A stretch of 14,306 nucleotides of DNA from JAAYZB01 sp937958685 (lineage in GTDB: Bacteria > Bacillota_I > Bacilli_A > Izemoplasmatales > Hujiaoplasmataceae): NCBI GenBank assembly GCA_036824265.1, contig DAITAL010000028.1, positions 1 through 14,306 on the forward strand, written 5' to 3'. Shown here in pieces: positions 1-8,120 of the stretch. Made by a program: the position numbers and the translations under genes. The notes beneath the pieces were generated by a model. It saw only the letters and a list, made by a program, of their open reading frames with translations, was not told the DNA's origin and made no database searches. The number at the start of each line of letters is the position of its first letter. Position 1 is the first letter of the stretch.

Positions 1-2321
1 TTGCCCGTCGTTCGCACGTATGTCGCGGTCGAACCACCGATCAACGAGATGGCCTTCGGACCGATCACCTCTAGCAAATCGTCGGTCGCCACTGTCAGGG
101 TATCGCTCGCTGTCGTGAGCAGATTGCCGTGGCCATCGCGTTTTTCGACCGTGATCCTGGTAACGTCATAGGTTTCTTTGTGAACCAATTCCCCGTGATC
201 TTCAGTAACGACATACTGGAATGTCTCGGGCTGGCCGATGGTTTTCTTGATGACGATTTCTTGGTTGCGATAGCCTTCAAACACATAGGAACAATCGGCA
301 TCGCCCCAATTCCCCAGGTATTTGCCATAGAGTTCGGTTGCCCGCTGCATCGTGATTTTGTTGAAGAGCATCAGCTTGCCCATCAGCAGCTTATAGCATA
401 GCGGCATCGCCATGCCGTAGCGGCTGAAAGCGCCCAACACGGTTTTGATCTGCCGGGCGACACGCCGCGGATAGCTTTCCTCCTGGAAGATCCGCTCACC
501 GATGTAATCGTTGATCACAACGGGCGGGTGGGGTATCGCCGGATGATTCTGCCAATCGCAGTAAAAGGTGCCGATCAAGTAATCGTTCCGATAAAACTTG
601 ACATAATCGCAGTTGGTGAAGACAACCGTATCCTTTAGCAACGACTGTGGTTGTTCTCCCGGCGTCATCGACGAGGCGATTTCCAACACCGGCGCGTCCT
701 CGCGCTGGGACTTGTAGGCATAGGCGGCATACTTCGGCAACCGGTGCTGATCCATCACGCCGTGGTGGCATATCCGGTCGTTGCCGCCAAATTCGCGATG
801 CGTGTGGTAATCGGCGAAACACCAACCGATCGCCCCGCTGATGCGATCGTTGGCCCAAGCGGCGTTGAGCACGCGGATATGCCGCATCGCCTGCTCGACG
901 CGATGGAGTTCGTCAGCGTCCTTCCGTGTCGGAAAGACATGGCCGTTGTGCTCGGTGACGAGATAAGGGACAGGCCCTCCAGTTATCCTTCCAGGGTTCA
1001 CCAGACCAGGATTGTTCCCGGTGTGGATAAAGTCATTGTACGTATAAACATCCTCGAAGAAATGACTGCGGGCGAAATTGCGGACACCACCCGTCGGCCG
1101 GGTGTCGTCGAGTCTTTTGGCAAGTTCGTTCGTCCTGCTGTAGAAGTTGTCGTCATCGGGGGACTCGTTGATGCGCACACCCCACAGGATCACTGAAGGG
1201 TGGTTGAAATGGTGGCGGATCATCACCTCTAGGTTCTCGAGTGACAACGCCTGGAAATGCTCATCGCCGATGTACTGCCATCCGGGGATCTCCTCGAACA
1301 CGAGCAGGCCGATCTCGTCGGCGCGGTTCAGGAAGTGATCGCTCTGCATGTAGTGCGAGGTTCTGACGATGTTGCACCCCAGTTCCCGGCGCAACAGATC
1401 GGCGTCAAGCTCCTGCATCCGTTTCGGCATCGCATAGCCGACATAGGGATAACACTGATGGCGGTTGAGTCCGACCAGCTTCAATTTCTTGTTGTTGATC
1501 GTGAAGCCTTCCGGGGTGAAACGCACGGTCCGGCACCCGAACCGCGCATGATCTTGAGCGATCGTCTCGGAGGCGATGGCGATCATCAGCCGGAAGTCGT
1601 AGAGTTTCGGATGATCCGGCGACCAGCGTTCGATTCCCGACAGCAAAAAGCCAGCTTCCAAGGGCTGATCGGATTCAAAGGCAAAAGTTTCGGTATGGAT
1701 GATTTTATCGCCATCGGCAATCTCCACCAGAGCTTCCAGGGCGCCTGTCGGTCTTTCGGCAAGCGCGAACGCGAAATCAAGGTAGATCTCCGTCTCGGCA
1801 AGCGACTCCGGCTCCCTCGGCTTGATCTGGAGCTCCCTGAGATGCGTCTTCGCCTGCAGCCACAGTTCCACCTCGCGGTAGATGCCACTATGTCCCAGGT
1901 AATCGACCACACCGCCAAATGGCGGTATGTTGGCCGTTTCCCGCCCATCGACAACCACAACGAGCCGGTTGGATGCCTTGCTCTCGACCGCTTGGGAGAT
2001 ATCAAAGGCAAATGGTGTGTAGCCACCTTCGTGGATACCGATCAAATCGCCGTTCAAATAAACACGGCAAGTGTTCATCACCCCGTAAAACCGGAGTGTG
2101 ACGCTCTTGTCCCGATTTTCTTCGTCCCACCAGAAATCGCGGAAATAGGTCCCGACAAACTGGTGCGCCTGATCGGAGAAGTGCCCGTATGGGAGTTCCA
2201 CGAACGAGTGGGGAACCATCACTTCCGGCAAAGAAGCCGGGGAATAATCCCGGTCGAGATATTCATCACGAAAATCGGAAACAAAATGCCAATCGAAATT
2301 TAACCCCGTGATTGTTCGCAT
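1..2321 (-). CDS. Glycoside hydrolase family 2 enzyme, beta-galactosidase-like (C-terminus cut by window edge)
   Basis: Probably a cytoplasmic beta-galactosidase or related beta-glycosidase that removes terminal sugars from oligosaccharides. The frame is open from ATG at 2321 to the window edge (773 complete codons, no stop), so the C-terminus is missing. The N-terminal jelly-roll sugar-binding domain is at about residues 1-165 and includes FGGVVDYLGHSGIYREVEL. An Ig-like domain follows, and a TIM barrel starts near residue 265 (LVGLNRHQCYPYVG, then GCNIVRTSHYMQSDHF). The proposed acid/base is Glu386 in HPSVILWGVRINES, and the proposed nucleophile is Glu457 in LVTEHNGH. A later beta-sandwich region contains VVFTNCDYVKFYRNDYLIG. 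There is no signal peptide. AAGGA lies 9 nt before the ATG, which is only 3 nt after the alpha-galactosidase stop, so the two are translated from one message. Family is firm. Substrate is inferred, and beta-glucuronidase or beta-mannosidase activity cannot be excluded by eye. Confidence 0.9.
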   Translation of the reverse strand, partial: MRTITGLNFDWHFVSDFRDEYLDRDYSPASLPEVMVPHSFVELPYGHFSDQAHQFVGTYFRDFWWDEENRDKSVTLRFYGVMNTCRVYLNGDLIGIHEGGYTPFAFDISQAVESKASNRLVVVVDGRETANIPPFGGVVDYLGHSGIYREVELWLQAKTHLRELQIKPREPESLAETEIYLDFAFALAERPTGALEALVEIADGDKIIHTETFAFESDQPLEAGFLLSGIERWSPDHPKLYDFRLMIAIASETIAQDHARFGCRTVRFTPEGFTINNKKLKLVGLNRHQCYPYVGYAMPKRMQELDADLLRRELGCNIVRTSHYMQSDHFLNRADEIGLLVFEEIPGWQYIGDEHFQALSLENLEVMIRHHFNHPSVILWGVRINESPDDDNFYSRTNELAKRLDDTRPTGGVRNFARSHFFEDVYTYNDFIHTGNNPGLVNPGRITGGPVPYLVTEHNGHVFPTRKDADELHRVEQAMRHIRVLNAAWANDRISGAIGWCFADYHTHREFGGNDRICHHGVMDQHRLPKYAAYAYKSQREDAPVLEIASSMTPGEQPQSLLKDTVVFTNCDYVKFYRNDYLIGTFYCDWQNHPAIPHPPVVINDYIGERIFQEESYPRRVARQIKTVLGAFSRYGMAMPLCYKLLMGKLMLFNKITMQRATELYGKYLGNWGDADCSYVFEGYRNQEIVIKKTIGQPETFQYVVTEDHGELVHKETYDVTRITVEKRDGHGNLLTTASDTLTVATDDLLEVIGPKAISLIGGSTATYVRTTG

Positions 2322-2324
2322 TTT

Positions 2325-4688
2325 TTATGATCCTTCCTTTGCGGAAAACGTGTATAGTCGGGAACCGAAATCCCCCATTAGCCGGACATTCTCATTGTAT
2401 CCGGACCCGATGAATTTCTGTTTGGGAACAAAACCGTTTGCCAGCAAAGCCGCACCGCTCAACGTTTGGCGCTCCTTCTCCATCGGCATCAGATACCGAT
2501 TCTTGAGCAGATGGAAGAGCACGCCGTTGGCATTCAGCCTGATCGGCAGCGCATGCCTGACTAAATCGCCGAACATGTCCAGGTTGAAATGCTGGTCACG
2601 CATCGTGATGGCGTAATCAATGTTGGCGTCGAGCTCACGCACGCGATACTTCGTGAGTGCCCCATTGGGCATGGCGAGTGCTTGGAACACGCCGAGAATC
2701 GCCTCCTTGTCATCGGGAGAGACGACCATCAGCGCTGCTTCGTTGACACGGAAGGGGTCCGCCAGACGGACAAGCCTGCCAAACTGCAAAAGTTGCCGGT
2801 GGCGCTTATAATAGGTGATCTGTCGCTTGATCACTTTCCGCTCATGGGGCGTGAGCCTTGTCAGGTCGAGTTCATATCCCAGCAACCCGAAACTGGCGAT
2901 GTTGAAGCGGGTCTCCAGCGGCGTTTTTCGGAGCGTCTGCATGTTGGGGATGTTGCTCACATGCGCACCCATCACTGATGGCGGGTAGGCGAGCGAGGTC
3001 CCGTATTGGATCTTCACACGCTCGTGGGCATCGGTGTTGTCGGAGGTCCAGATCTGCGGCATGTAGGCGAGCATGCCCATGTCGAAGCGATTGCCGCCGC
3101 TCGCGCAGGCCTCGAACAGGATTTGTGGATGCCTGGAGGTCAACTTGGAGAGAATCTCATAGAGCCCCAGATAATAACGGTGATAGAGTCCTCCCTGATC
3201 TAGGGGGGAGAGATGGGCTGAGAACACGTCTGAGAAATTGCGGTTCATGTCCCATTTGCAGTAACTGATGGGCGCGCTGTTGAACAGCTCGTCCAGCACG
3301 GCGGTCAGGTGATCCCTGACCTGCGGATGGGAAAGATCGAGGATCAGCTGGTTTCGCCCCAGTGAGGGCTTGAATCCGGGATGCCGGATCACCCAGTCGG
3401 GGTGCTGGCGATAAAGGTTGCTGTTGGGGTTGACCATTTCCGGTTCGACCCAAATGCCAAACGCCAGACCCAGCTTGTTGAGTTTCCGTGCCAGGCCGTC
3501 GATCCCTGACGGCAATTTCTTCCGGTTCACGACCCAATCTCCCAGGGATTTGGTGTCGTCATTGCGCTCGCCGAACCACCCGTCATCCAAAACAAACAGC
3601 TCGATGCCAAGACTTTTGGCGGTCCTCGCCAATTTGAGGAGCTTGCGCTCGGTGAAGGTGAAGTAGGTCGCTTCCCAATTGTTAAACAAAACCGGACGAC
3701 TTCGGCCTTGCCAGTCCGGCTTGATCAGATTCTGCTTGATGACCTCGTGGAGATTCTGGCTGAGTCGCGTCAGGCCGGTAGGGGAATAGGTGAGCACCAC
3801 CTCGGGGGTCACGAACGTCGATCCCGTCGCCAAATTCCAGTAGAAGTCGAAGGAATTGATGCCAAACAGCACGCGCAGCACTCCATGGGGGGGGACTTCG
3901 GCGGTTGCTTCGAAGTTGCCGCTGTAGACAAGCGAAAGGCCATAGCAGCGTCCACTTTCCTCGGTGGTGTGTTTTCCCTTGATTGCGACAAAGGGATTGT
4001 GATCATTGGATGACACACCCTTCTTCGAGTCGAATTTGAATATCCCCGATGTCAAGTTATGGATATGGATCTGGCGTTCGTTGATCCACGCCCCATCGAG
4101 CGTCACCAGTTGATAGTCTTCATTGACAAGATCGAGATTCATGCTCAAAGCCTTTTCGATCATGATGTTGGTCTCAGATAGATTTCTCACCACCGCCCTG
4201 CGGGCGATCATGTCGATTTCCGGAAACACCGCATAATGGAGATCGATCTCCATTTTGCGGAAGTTGTCCGCCATCGTGACGATGAGCGTCTGGCAGGGGC
4301 TCTTCGCCGTCGGAAAGGTTGCGGGCAGCTCCGGGTATTCGGGTTTGTCCCCTAGCACCTGATGACTAGCATAGTGAAAGTCGGCGACTCTCGAGCCGTC
4401 CGCAAACCGAAAATGGAACATCGGTTCGCGGAAGTCGCCCTTGCCGAATGTCGACAATTCCAGCAAGGCCAGATTCAGGTTGAAGGTCTTGTCTTCCTCG
4501 TCATAGATGACCTGGTTGCCGACCTCGACCGCAAACTTGGGGATCAGCTGATCGAGCTCGGGGATGTTCTCGAGGCGATCACCGTAAAAAGCGTGCCCCA
4601 GATGTCCCGAGGGAAAGATGTGCATCACATAGGAGGTCGACTTTGTCTGCAAGTGAAACAGCCGGCGTTCCCGGTCAAAGAGGATCAT
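2325..4688 (-). CDS. galA: Alpha-galactosidase, glycoside hydrolase family 36
   Basis: Retaining alpha-galactosidase (EC 3.2.1.22) that releases galactose from melibiose, raffinose-type sugars or other alpha-galactosides. At 787 residues it is slightly longer than the roughly 730-750 of typical bacterial GH36 enzymes. The N-terminal beta-sandwich spans about 1-325. The catalytic barrel contains ELFVLDDGWFGERNDD (363-378), GIWVEPEMVNP (411-421), KWDMNRN with nucleophile Asp480, and WTSDNTDAHER with acid/base Asp550. The 70-residue spacing between the two Asp matches Geobacillus AgaA as I recall it. EACASGGNRFDMGML (526-540) is also typical. No signal peptide, so action is intracellular and depends on a sugar importer, which is not in this window. 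Its ATG overlaps the TGA of the upstream permease (ATGA), with GGAG seven bases before the start, suggesting translational coupling. The GH2 gene follows after 3 nt. Confidence 0.97.
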   Translation of the reverse strand: MILFDRERRLFHLQTKSTSYVMHIFPSGHLGHAFYGDRLENIPELDQLIPKFAVEVGNQVIYDEEDKTFNLNLALLELSTFGKGDFREPMFHFRFADGSRVADFHYASHQVLGDKPEYPELPATFPTAKSPCQTLIVTMADNFRKMEIDLHYAVFPEIDMIARRAVVRNLSETNIMIEKALSMNLDLVNEDYQLVTLDGAWINERQIHIHNLTSGIFKFDSKKGVSSNDHNPFVAIKGKHTTEESGRCYGLSLVYSGNFEATAEVPPHGVLRVLFGINSFDFYWNLATGSTFVTPEVVLTYSPTGLTRLSQNLHEVIKQNLIKPDWQGRSRPVLFNNWEATYFTFTERKLLKLARTAKSLGIELFVLDDGWFGERNDDTKSLGDWVVNRKKLPSGIDGLARKLNKLGLAFGIWVEPEMVNPNSNLYRQHPDWVIRHPGFKPSLGRNQLILDLSHPQVRDHLTAVLDELFNSAPISYCKWDMNRNFSDVFSAHLSPLDQGGLYHRYYLGLYEILSKLTSRHPQILFEACASGGNRFDMGMLAYMPQIWTSDNTDAHERVKIQYGTSLAYPPSVMGAHVSNIPNMQTLRKTPLETRFNIASFGLLGYELDLTRLTPHERKVIKRQITYYKRHRQLLQFGRLVRLADPFRVNEAALMVVSPDDKEAILGVFQALAMPNGALTKYRVRELDANIDYAITMRDQHFNLDMFGDLVRHALPIRLNANGVLFHLLKNRYLMPMEKERQTLSGAALLANGFVPKQKFIGSGYNENVRLMGDFGSRLYTFSAKEGS

Positions 4689-5440
4689 GGACGTTCTCCG
4701 TTCGCGACTTCGCGGGAATCATCCGTGATAAGACCGCCCAGATAACGTTTGAAAAACGGCTGGACCACGAAACAAGCCAGCAAGATTGGATAGCCAATCT
4801 GCAAAATGACCGACAGGATGATGAGCCACAGGGGGGAATACATCGTTCCGGCGATGATGTTGTCCAATAGGATCCCTGCGAGATAGGCGGGGGAAAAGAT
4901 GAGATAATACTGCAGTCTGATCGGCACGAGCCCGTTGCTGAAAAAGATCGGCAGAGCACAGAAAACCAGGATGTAGACGATATAGCTCAGCGGCAAAAGC
5001 CGGTAGGACCTGTTGATGATCGACAGCGACAAGCCGATGATGATATGACCGCCGACACCAAGGATATAGGCGATGGTAAGCAACAGGTAGTTGATGCGAA
5101 CCTCGCGCACCAAGATCATCGCCAGCATGATGAAGGCGAGCGGAAGCAACTGGACGATGGTCGCTGCCAGAACCTTGGCGCCCAGCAAGGTGAACGGCTT
5201 GGGTGCCGGGGCGAGCGTGTTTCTGTCCTTTCCCGCTTGGATTTCCAGATTTAATGAAAATGAAAAGACGATCACCGGCAGGATGAAAACCGAAAGATAC
5301 AGGGCGTTGGCGCTGTTGAGTCCGGGAAAAAAGCCGACGGCAACCGCCATGGCGAAAGCAATCACGGTCACGATGGGAAAAATCCGGTAATGATAAAACC
5401 GGCGCAGATCAGCCTTCAGGTAGGACCACAGGTGCGACAT
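4685..5440 (-). CDS. ABC-2-type permease-like multipass membrane protein, no ATPase partner in window
   Basis: An integral membrane protein of 251 residues with about six hydrophobic segments (near 20-39, 45-66, 88-110, 117-142, 148-168 and 200-228). A charged loop (AGKDRNTLAPAPKPF) between segments 2 and 3 and the GAKVLAATIVQLLPLAF stretch resemble permease subunits of ABC-2 (drug or lipid export) transporters. Resemblance is in architecture, and substrate is unknown. The frame extends three codons upstream to a TTG at 5449, but AGGAG abuts that TTG and lies 9 nt before the ATG at 5440, so 5440 is chosen. It follows the YcxB-like gene by 36 nt and overlaps galA by 4 nt. An ABC-2 permease normally needs an ATP-binding subunit. 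None is adjacent in the window, so it may pair with a distant ATPase, with one beyond the GH2 gene, or not be a transporter. Confidence 0.75.
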   Translation of the reverse strand: MSHLWSYLKADLRRFYHYRIFPIVTVIAFAMAVAVGFFPGLNSANALYLSVFILPVIVFSFSLNLEIQAGKDRNTLAPAPKPFTLLGAKVLAATIVQLLPLAFIMLAMILVREVRINYLLLTIAYILGVGGHIIIGLSLSIINRSYRLLPLSYIVYILVFCALPIFFSNGLVPIRLQYYLIFSPAYLAGILLDNIIAGTMYSPLWLIILSVILQIGYPILLACFVVQPFFKRYLGGLITDDSREVANGERP

Positions 5441-5476
5441 AGGGATCAACTCCTGTCTACTGGATAATGAAATGGA

Positions 5477-5974
5477 CTAGCGGAAATTCTTTCCGTATTT
5501 TTCCTTGAAAAAGCGGTCGAGTTCGGCAATCGCCGAGGCGGGCTCGGCGAACCCGGACTTTTCGACGATGTATGTCCGCCGGCCAAAGTCAGCGATGATG
5601 TAGAAATCCTTGTTGCTTCTGATCTTGCTGATCTCCGTGTAAGCGAGCGTGCCACGGCGGATGTTCTCAATAATGATACCGGCGTCGGTGAAGACATAGG
5701 TCTGCAGGATCGGCTTCTCCACCAGGGGGCTGTTGCGCAAAACCCGTTTCGTCGTCAACCACTGCATCAGGAGTGTCAGTCCGAAATAGAAAAACAGGAT
5801 CCCAAGAAACACTAAGGCATATTCCCACATTCCGATTGCCAGCATGTAGGCCATGAATCCGATGGTGATGACAGCCACGACCACGAAGTTGGTCCGCAGA
5901 AAATTGATCAGATAGAAACGGTTGTATCTGACGATCAAATCCTTGTTGTACAATGTCTTATTGACGATTTCCAT
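5477..5974 (-). CDS. YcxB-like small membrane protein
   Basis: A 165-residue protein. Residues 1-25 are a polar N-terminal strand region (EIVNKTLYNKDLIVRYNRF). Two adjacent hydrophobic helices follow at about 26-48 and 50-72. A soluble C-terminal domain (about 85-163) contains VFTDAGIIIENIRRGTLAYTEISKI and ends in an amphipathic stretch (ELDRFFKEKYGKNF). The order 'two helices then a compact beta-rich domain with FTDxGI and a Y-x-E-I-x-K-I segment' is that of the YcxB-like family, whose function is unknown. An alternative ATG at 5983 adds MTS, but GGGA touches that ATG, whereas it sits 9 nt before the ATG at 5974. Neither site is strong, so the start is uncertain by three codons. It starts 15 nt after the PAP2 stop (6 nt if the upstream ATG is used) and lies in the long operon between a phosphatase and a permease. 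Confidence 0.75.
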   Translation of the reverse strand: MEIVNKTLYNKDLIVRYNRFYLINFLRTNFVVVAVITIGFMAYMLAIGMWEYALVFLGILFFYFGLTLLMQWLTTKRVLRNSPLVEKPILQTYVFTDAGIIIENIRRGTLAYTEISKIRSNKDFYIIADFGRRTYIVEKSGFAEPASAIAELDRFFKEKYGKNFR

Positions 5975-5989
5975 GGAAGTCATTCCCGA

Positions 5990-6946
5990 CTATACCGCAA
6001 ATTTCTTGAAAGCAAGCGGATAGAGGCCGATGCCGATGAAGACCATGGCCCCATAGCGGAGGAAGTCGAACATGATCGCCAGCGAAGCCAGTCCCAGTTG
6101 TCCTTCAAGAAGCGTTTCCGGGTCGACGATCAAGCCGAACAAGGCCTTGGCCAAGATCCTGACAGCCATGACGATGCCAACGCCAAGGGCAAACCGAACC
6201 AGGTTTTTCCAGATAATCCGATGATTTTGGAAGTCGACCTTGCGTTTCTCGAACCGCACGCCGACAACGAAACCGAAAATCGCGCCCATCATCTTAGCGA
6301 CGCCCTCAAGATTCTCATACAGGTTTGCAGCGTTGTTGTGAAGGCTCGTCGCTGATGCCGTGAACAAGAAATAGAGATAGCTCGCGACAAACAAACCGGT
6401 CGCACCGACCAGAGTGTAAAAATACAACTTGCCCCGCGAATCCAGTTTATTGAGGAGGAAGTAGAAGCCATAACCGATACCCAGTGCGAGAAGCGCCCCG
6501 GCGACGACATCCGTCAGGTAATGAACACCCAAATACATCCTGCTCAGGGCAACCATCACGATGATGACAGCGGAGGCGATCGTCAGCCATCTCCGCTTGA
6601 GCCAGATCGCCACTCCGCCAAAAACGGTCGCCGCCCCCTGGGTATGGCCGCTGGGGAAAGCATAGCCGCCGGCAGTCTGCGGTCTGATGTTGACGATCGC
6701 CTCGTCCACGAGAAACGGACGCGGCCTTTGGAAGACGACTTTCAAGACGCTGTTGGCGACCAAGGAAACGAAAACCGTGATTCCGAGCGCCTCGCCGATT
6801 TTCTTGTCATAGCACCAGTAAACGAAGCCCATGATCCCGATGATCACCAGTTCTTCGCCAAAGACGGTCCACAACTGGAAGAAGAAATCCCAAAAATCGC
6901 TGCGAAACCCTTGAAGCCACTTGATGAGTTCCAGTTCAAAAGCCAT
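5990..6946 (-). CDS. PAP2-family membrane phosphatase
   Basis: Integral membrane phosphatase of the type 2 phosphatidic acid phosphatase superfamily, likely acting on a lipid phosphate such as phosphatidic acid or undecaprenyl pyrophosphate at the membrane surface. All three signature motifs are present: K-x6-RP at residues 69-77 (KVVFQRPRP), PSGH at 98-101 (FPSGHTQGA), and SR-x5-H-x3-D at 135-146 (SRMYLGVHYLTD). His101 and His142 are the presumed catalytic residues and Asp146 completes the relay. With 318 residues it carries extra C-terminal helices (about 220-315) beyond the minimal six-helix PAP2 core, including GVGIVMAVRILAKALFG and LGLASLAIMFDFLRYGAMVF. A strong AGGAGGT site lies 6 nt before the ATG. 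It follows the second CHR gene after 27 nt with no terminator. A plsC gene upstream in the same run hints at phosphatidic acid turnover. Substrate is inferred. Confidence 0.92.
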   Translation of the reverse strand: MAFELELIKWLQGFRSDFWDFFFQLWTVFGEELVIIGIMGFVYWCYDKKIGEALGITVFVSLVANSVLKVVFQRPRPFLVDEAIVNIRPQTAGGYAFPSGHTQGAATVFGGVAIWLKRRWLTIASAVIIVMVALSRMYLGVHYLTDVVAGALLALGIGYGFYFLLNKLDSRGKLYFYTLVGATGLFVASYLYFLFTASATSLHNNAANLYENLEGVAKMMGAIFGFVVGVRFEKRKVDFQNHRIIWKNLVRFALGVGIVMAVRILAKALFGLIVDPETLLEGQLGLASLAIMFDFLRYGAMVFIGIGLYPLAFKKFAV

Positions 6947-6973
6947 AAGACTACCTCCTATGTGAGCTGCTGT

Positions 6974-7555
6974 TTACGCCGGGAAGAGCCAGTAAAGACC
7001 CAAACCGAGCGCTGCGGAAATCAAGATGATGTAGATCGGATTCAGCCGGGGAAAGAGTTTATAGATGACAATGACCATCAGAAAGATCCCGATCGCCACA
7101 TAATCTTGAACCCAGGAACGCAGATTGAAGACATCGGTATGGATCGTCGTTCTGAGAATCAACGATAAGGCGACTGATCCCAATATCCCGACGATCACCG
7201 GCTTGACGCCGCCAAGGAAACCTTGCACGTGCCGATTGCGGGAAAAGCGGGTGTAGAAACGGGCAATGATGGAAATGATGATGAATGAGGGCAAGACGAC
7301 CCCCAGTGTGGCAGCGATCGCCCCGATGATGCCATTCTGGGAATAGCCGATGAAAGTCGCGATATTGACGGCAAACGGGCCTGGAGTGGATTCGGAAACC
7401 GCGATGAAGTCCAGGAGGGTGTCGACGGAATCGAGCCATCCATGGCGCATGACTTCATCCTCGATCATCGGAATCATCGCGTAACCGCCGCCGAAAGTCA
7501 AAATGCCGATCTTGAAGAAAGTGAAAAACAGGAGTGCGAGATCTCTAATCAGCAT
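6974..7555 (-). CDS. Chromate transporter family (CHR) protein, short form, second of a pair
   Basis: A 193-residue short-chain CHR protein with about six hydrophobic segments. The N-terminal hallmark FFKIGILTFGGGYAMIPMI is followed by STPGPFAVNIATFIGY and AATLGVVLPSFIIISII, all typical of the family. Short CHR proteins work as homologous pairs of opposite topology, and known members export chromate or affect anion transport. Its true substrate here is unknown. A GTG at 7564 would add three codons but has no ribosome site. The ATG at 7555 has GGTGG six bases upstream, so it is preferred. With that start the gene overlaps its partner's TAG by 11 bp. It shares much of its first 100 residues with the partner, consistent with an old tandem duplication. 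It is followed by the PAP2 gene after 27 nt. Confidence 0.92.
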   Translation of the reverse strand: MLIRDLALLFFTFFKIGILTFGGGYAMIPMIEDEVMRHGWLDSVDTLLDFIAVSESTPGPFAVNIATFIGYSQNGIIGAIAATLGVVLPSFIIISIIARFYTRFSRNRHVQGFLGGVKPVIVGILGSVALSLILRTTIHTDVFNLRSWVQDYVAIGIFLMVIVIYKLFPRLNPIYIILISAALGLGLYWLFPA

Positions 7556-8120
7556 CGCGTCCACCCCCGGTCAGCCCGGCCACAATTGCGTGCACAAGCC
7601 CGATCACGCCACCGATCAGGATCACATACATTGTCGGCAGCAGGCGGAAGAACATGAGCAAAAACCCGGTGGCGATCAGCAAGTAAGCCAGCCAGTTCCG
7701 CTTGAGTTTCCGAAAGAGTTTCAAGCCGGCATTCAAAATCAGGATGGAAACACCGATGCGAACCCCCTGAAAGGCGTAGGCGATCAGGCGGTTTTCCTTG
7801 AAAGAAAGCAAAAACGCCGAAATTAGGACGATGATGACAAATGAGGGCAAGACGACACCGAGCGTCGCCGCCACCGAGCCCAGGAAGCCCTTTTGCTTCT
7901 GCCCGATATAGGTGGCGCAGTTGATGGCGATCGGTCCGGGCGTCGATTCAGCGATCGCCAGGATATCCAAAAATTCATCACTTTCGATCCAGTGGCGCTT
8001 CTCGATCGTTTCCCGCTGGATCAAAGGGATCATCGCATAACCCCCGCCAAAGGTGAATAGCCCGATCTTGAAGAAGGTGAGGAAGATTTCCGGCAGCGAA
8101 TTGGCGCTTCTGGCTTCCAT
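7545..8120 (-). CDS. Chromate transporter family (CHR) protein, short form, first of a pair
   Basis: A 191-residue multipass protein of the CHR family. FFKIGLFTFGGGYAMIPLI lies near residues 16-34, followed by ESTPGPIAINCATYIGQ, AATLGVVLPSFVIIVLI and a hydrophobic C-terminal half. A charged loop (FRKLKRN) separates the last helices. It pairs with the next gene to form the usual two-subunit short CHR transporter. The ATG at 8120 overlaps the plsC stop as TGATG, with AGGGGG 9 nt upstream. A GTG one codon earlier is an equally coupled but less likely start. Position between plsC and a PAP2 gene is unusual for a chromate resistance locus, and no regulator or reductase gene is nearby. A role in general anion transport is as likely as chromate resistance. 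Confidence 0.92.
   Translation of the reverse strand: MEARSANSLPEIFLTFFKIGLFTFGGGYAMIPLIQRETIEKRHWIESDEFLDILAIAESTPGPIAINCATYIGQKQKGFLGSVAATLGVVLPSFVIIVLISAFLLSFKENRLIAYAFQGVRIGVSILILNAGLKLFRKLKRNWLAYLLIATGFLLMFFRLLPTMYVILIGGVIGLVHAIVAGLTGGGRDAD

Noticed and set aside
651..1196. A 181-codon plus-strand frame and neighbours
   Set aside because: Antisense to the GH2 barrel region that includes both catalytic Glu motifs. No ribosome site or motif supports it.
1257..2303. A 348-codon open frame on the plus strand
   Set aside because: It lies wholly antisense to the GH2 gene, whose frame is continuous and carries family motifs throughout. The plus-strand translation shows no recognisable domain, so it is a shadow of codon bias.
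5441..5449. TTG start adding three codons to the ABC-2-like permease
   Set aside because: The AGGAG ribosome site directly touches this TTG, leaving no spacing, while it is 9 nt from the ATG at 5440.
6521..7168. A 215-codon plus-strand frame
   Set aside because: Antisense to the PAP2 and CHR genes. The peptide is rich in Asp, His and Asn with no domain, as expected from reverse reading of membrane-protein codons.
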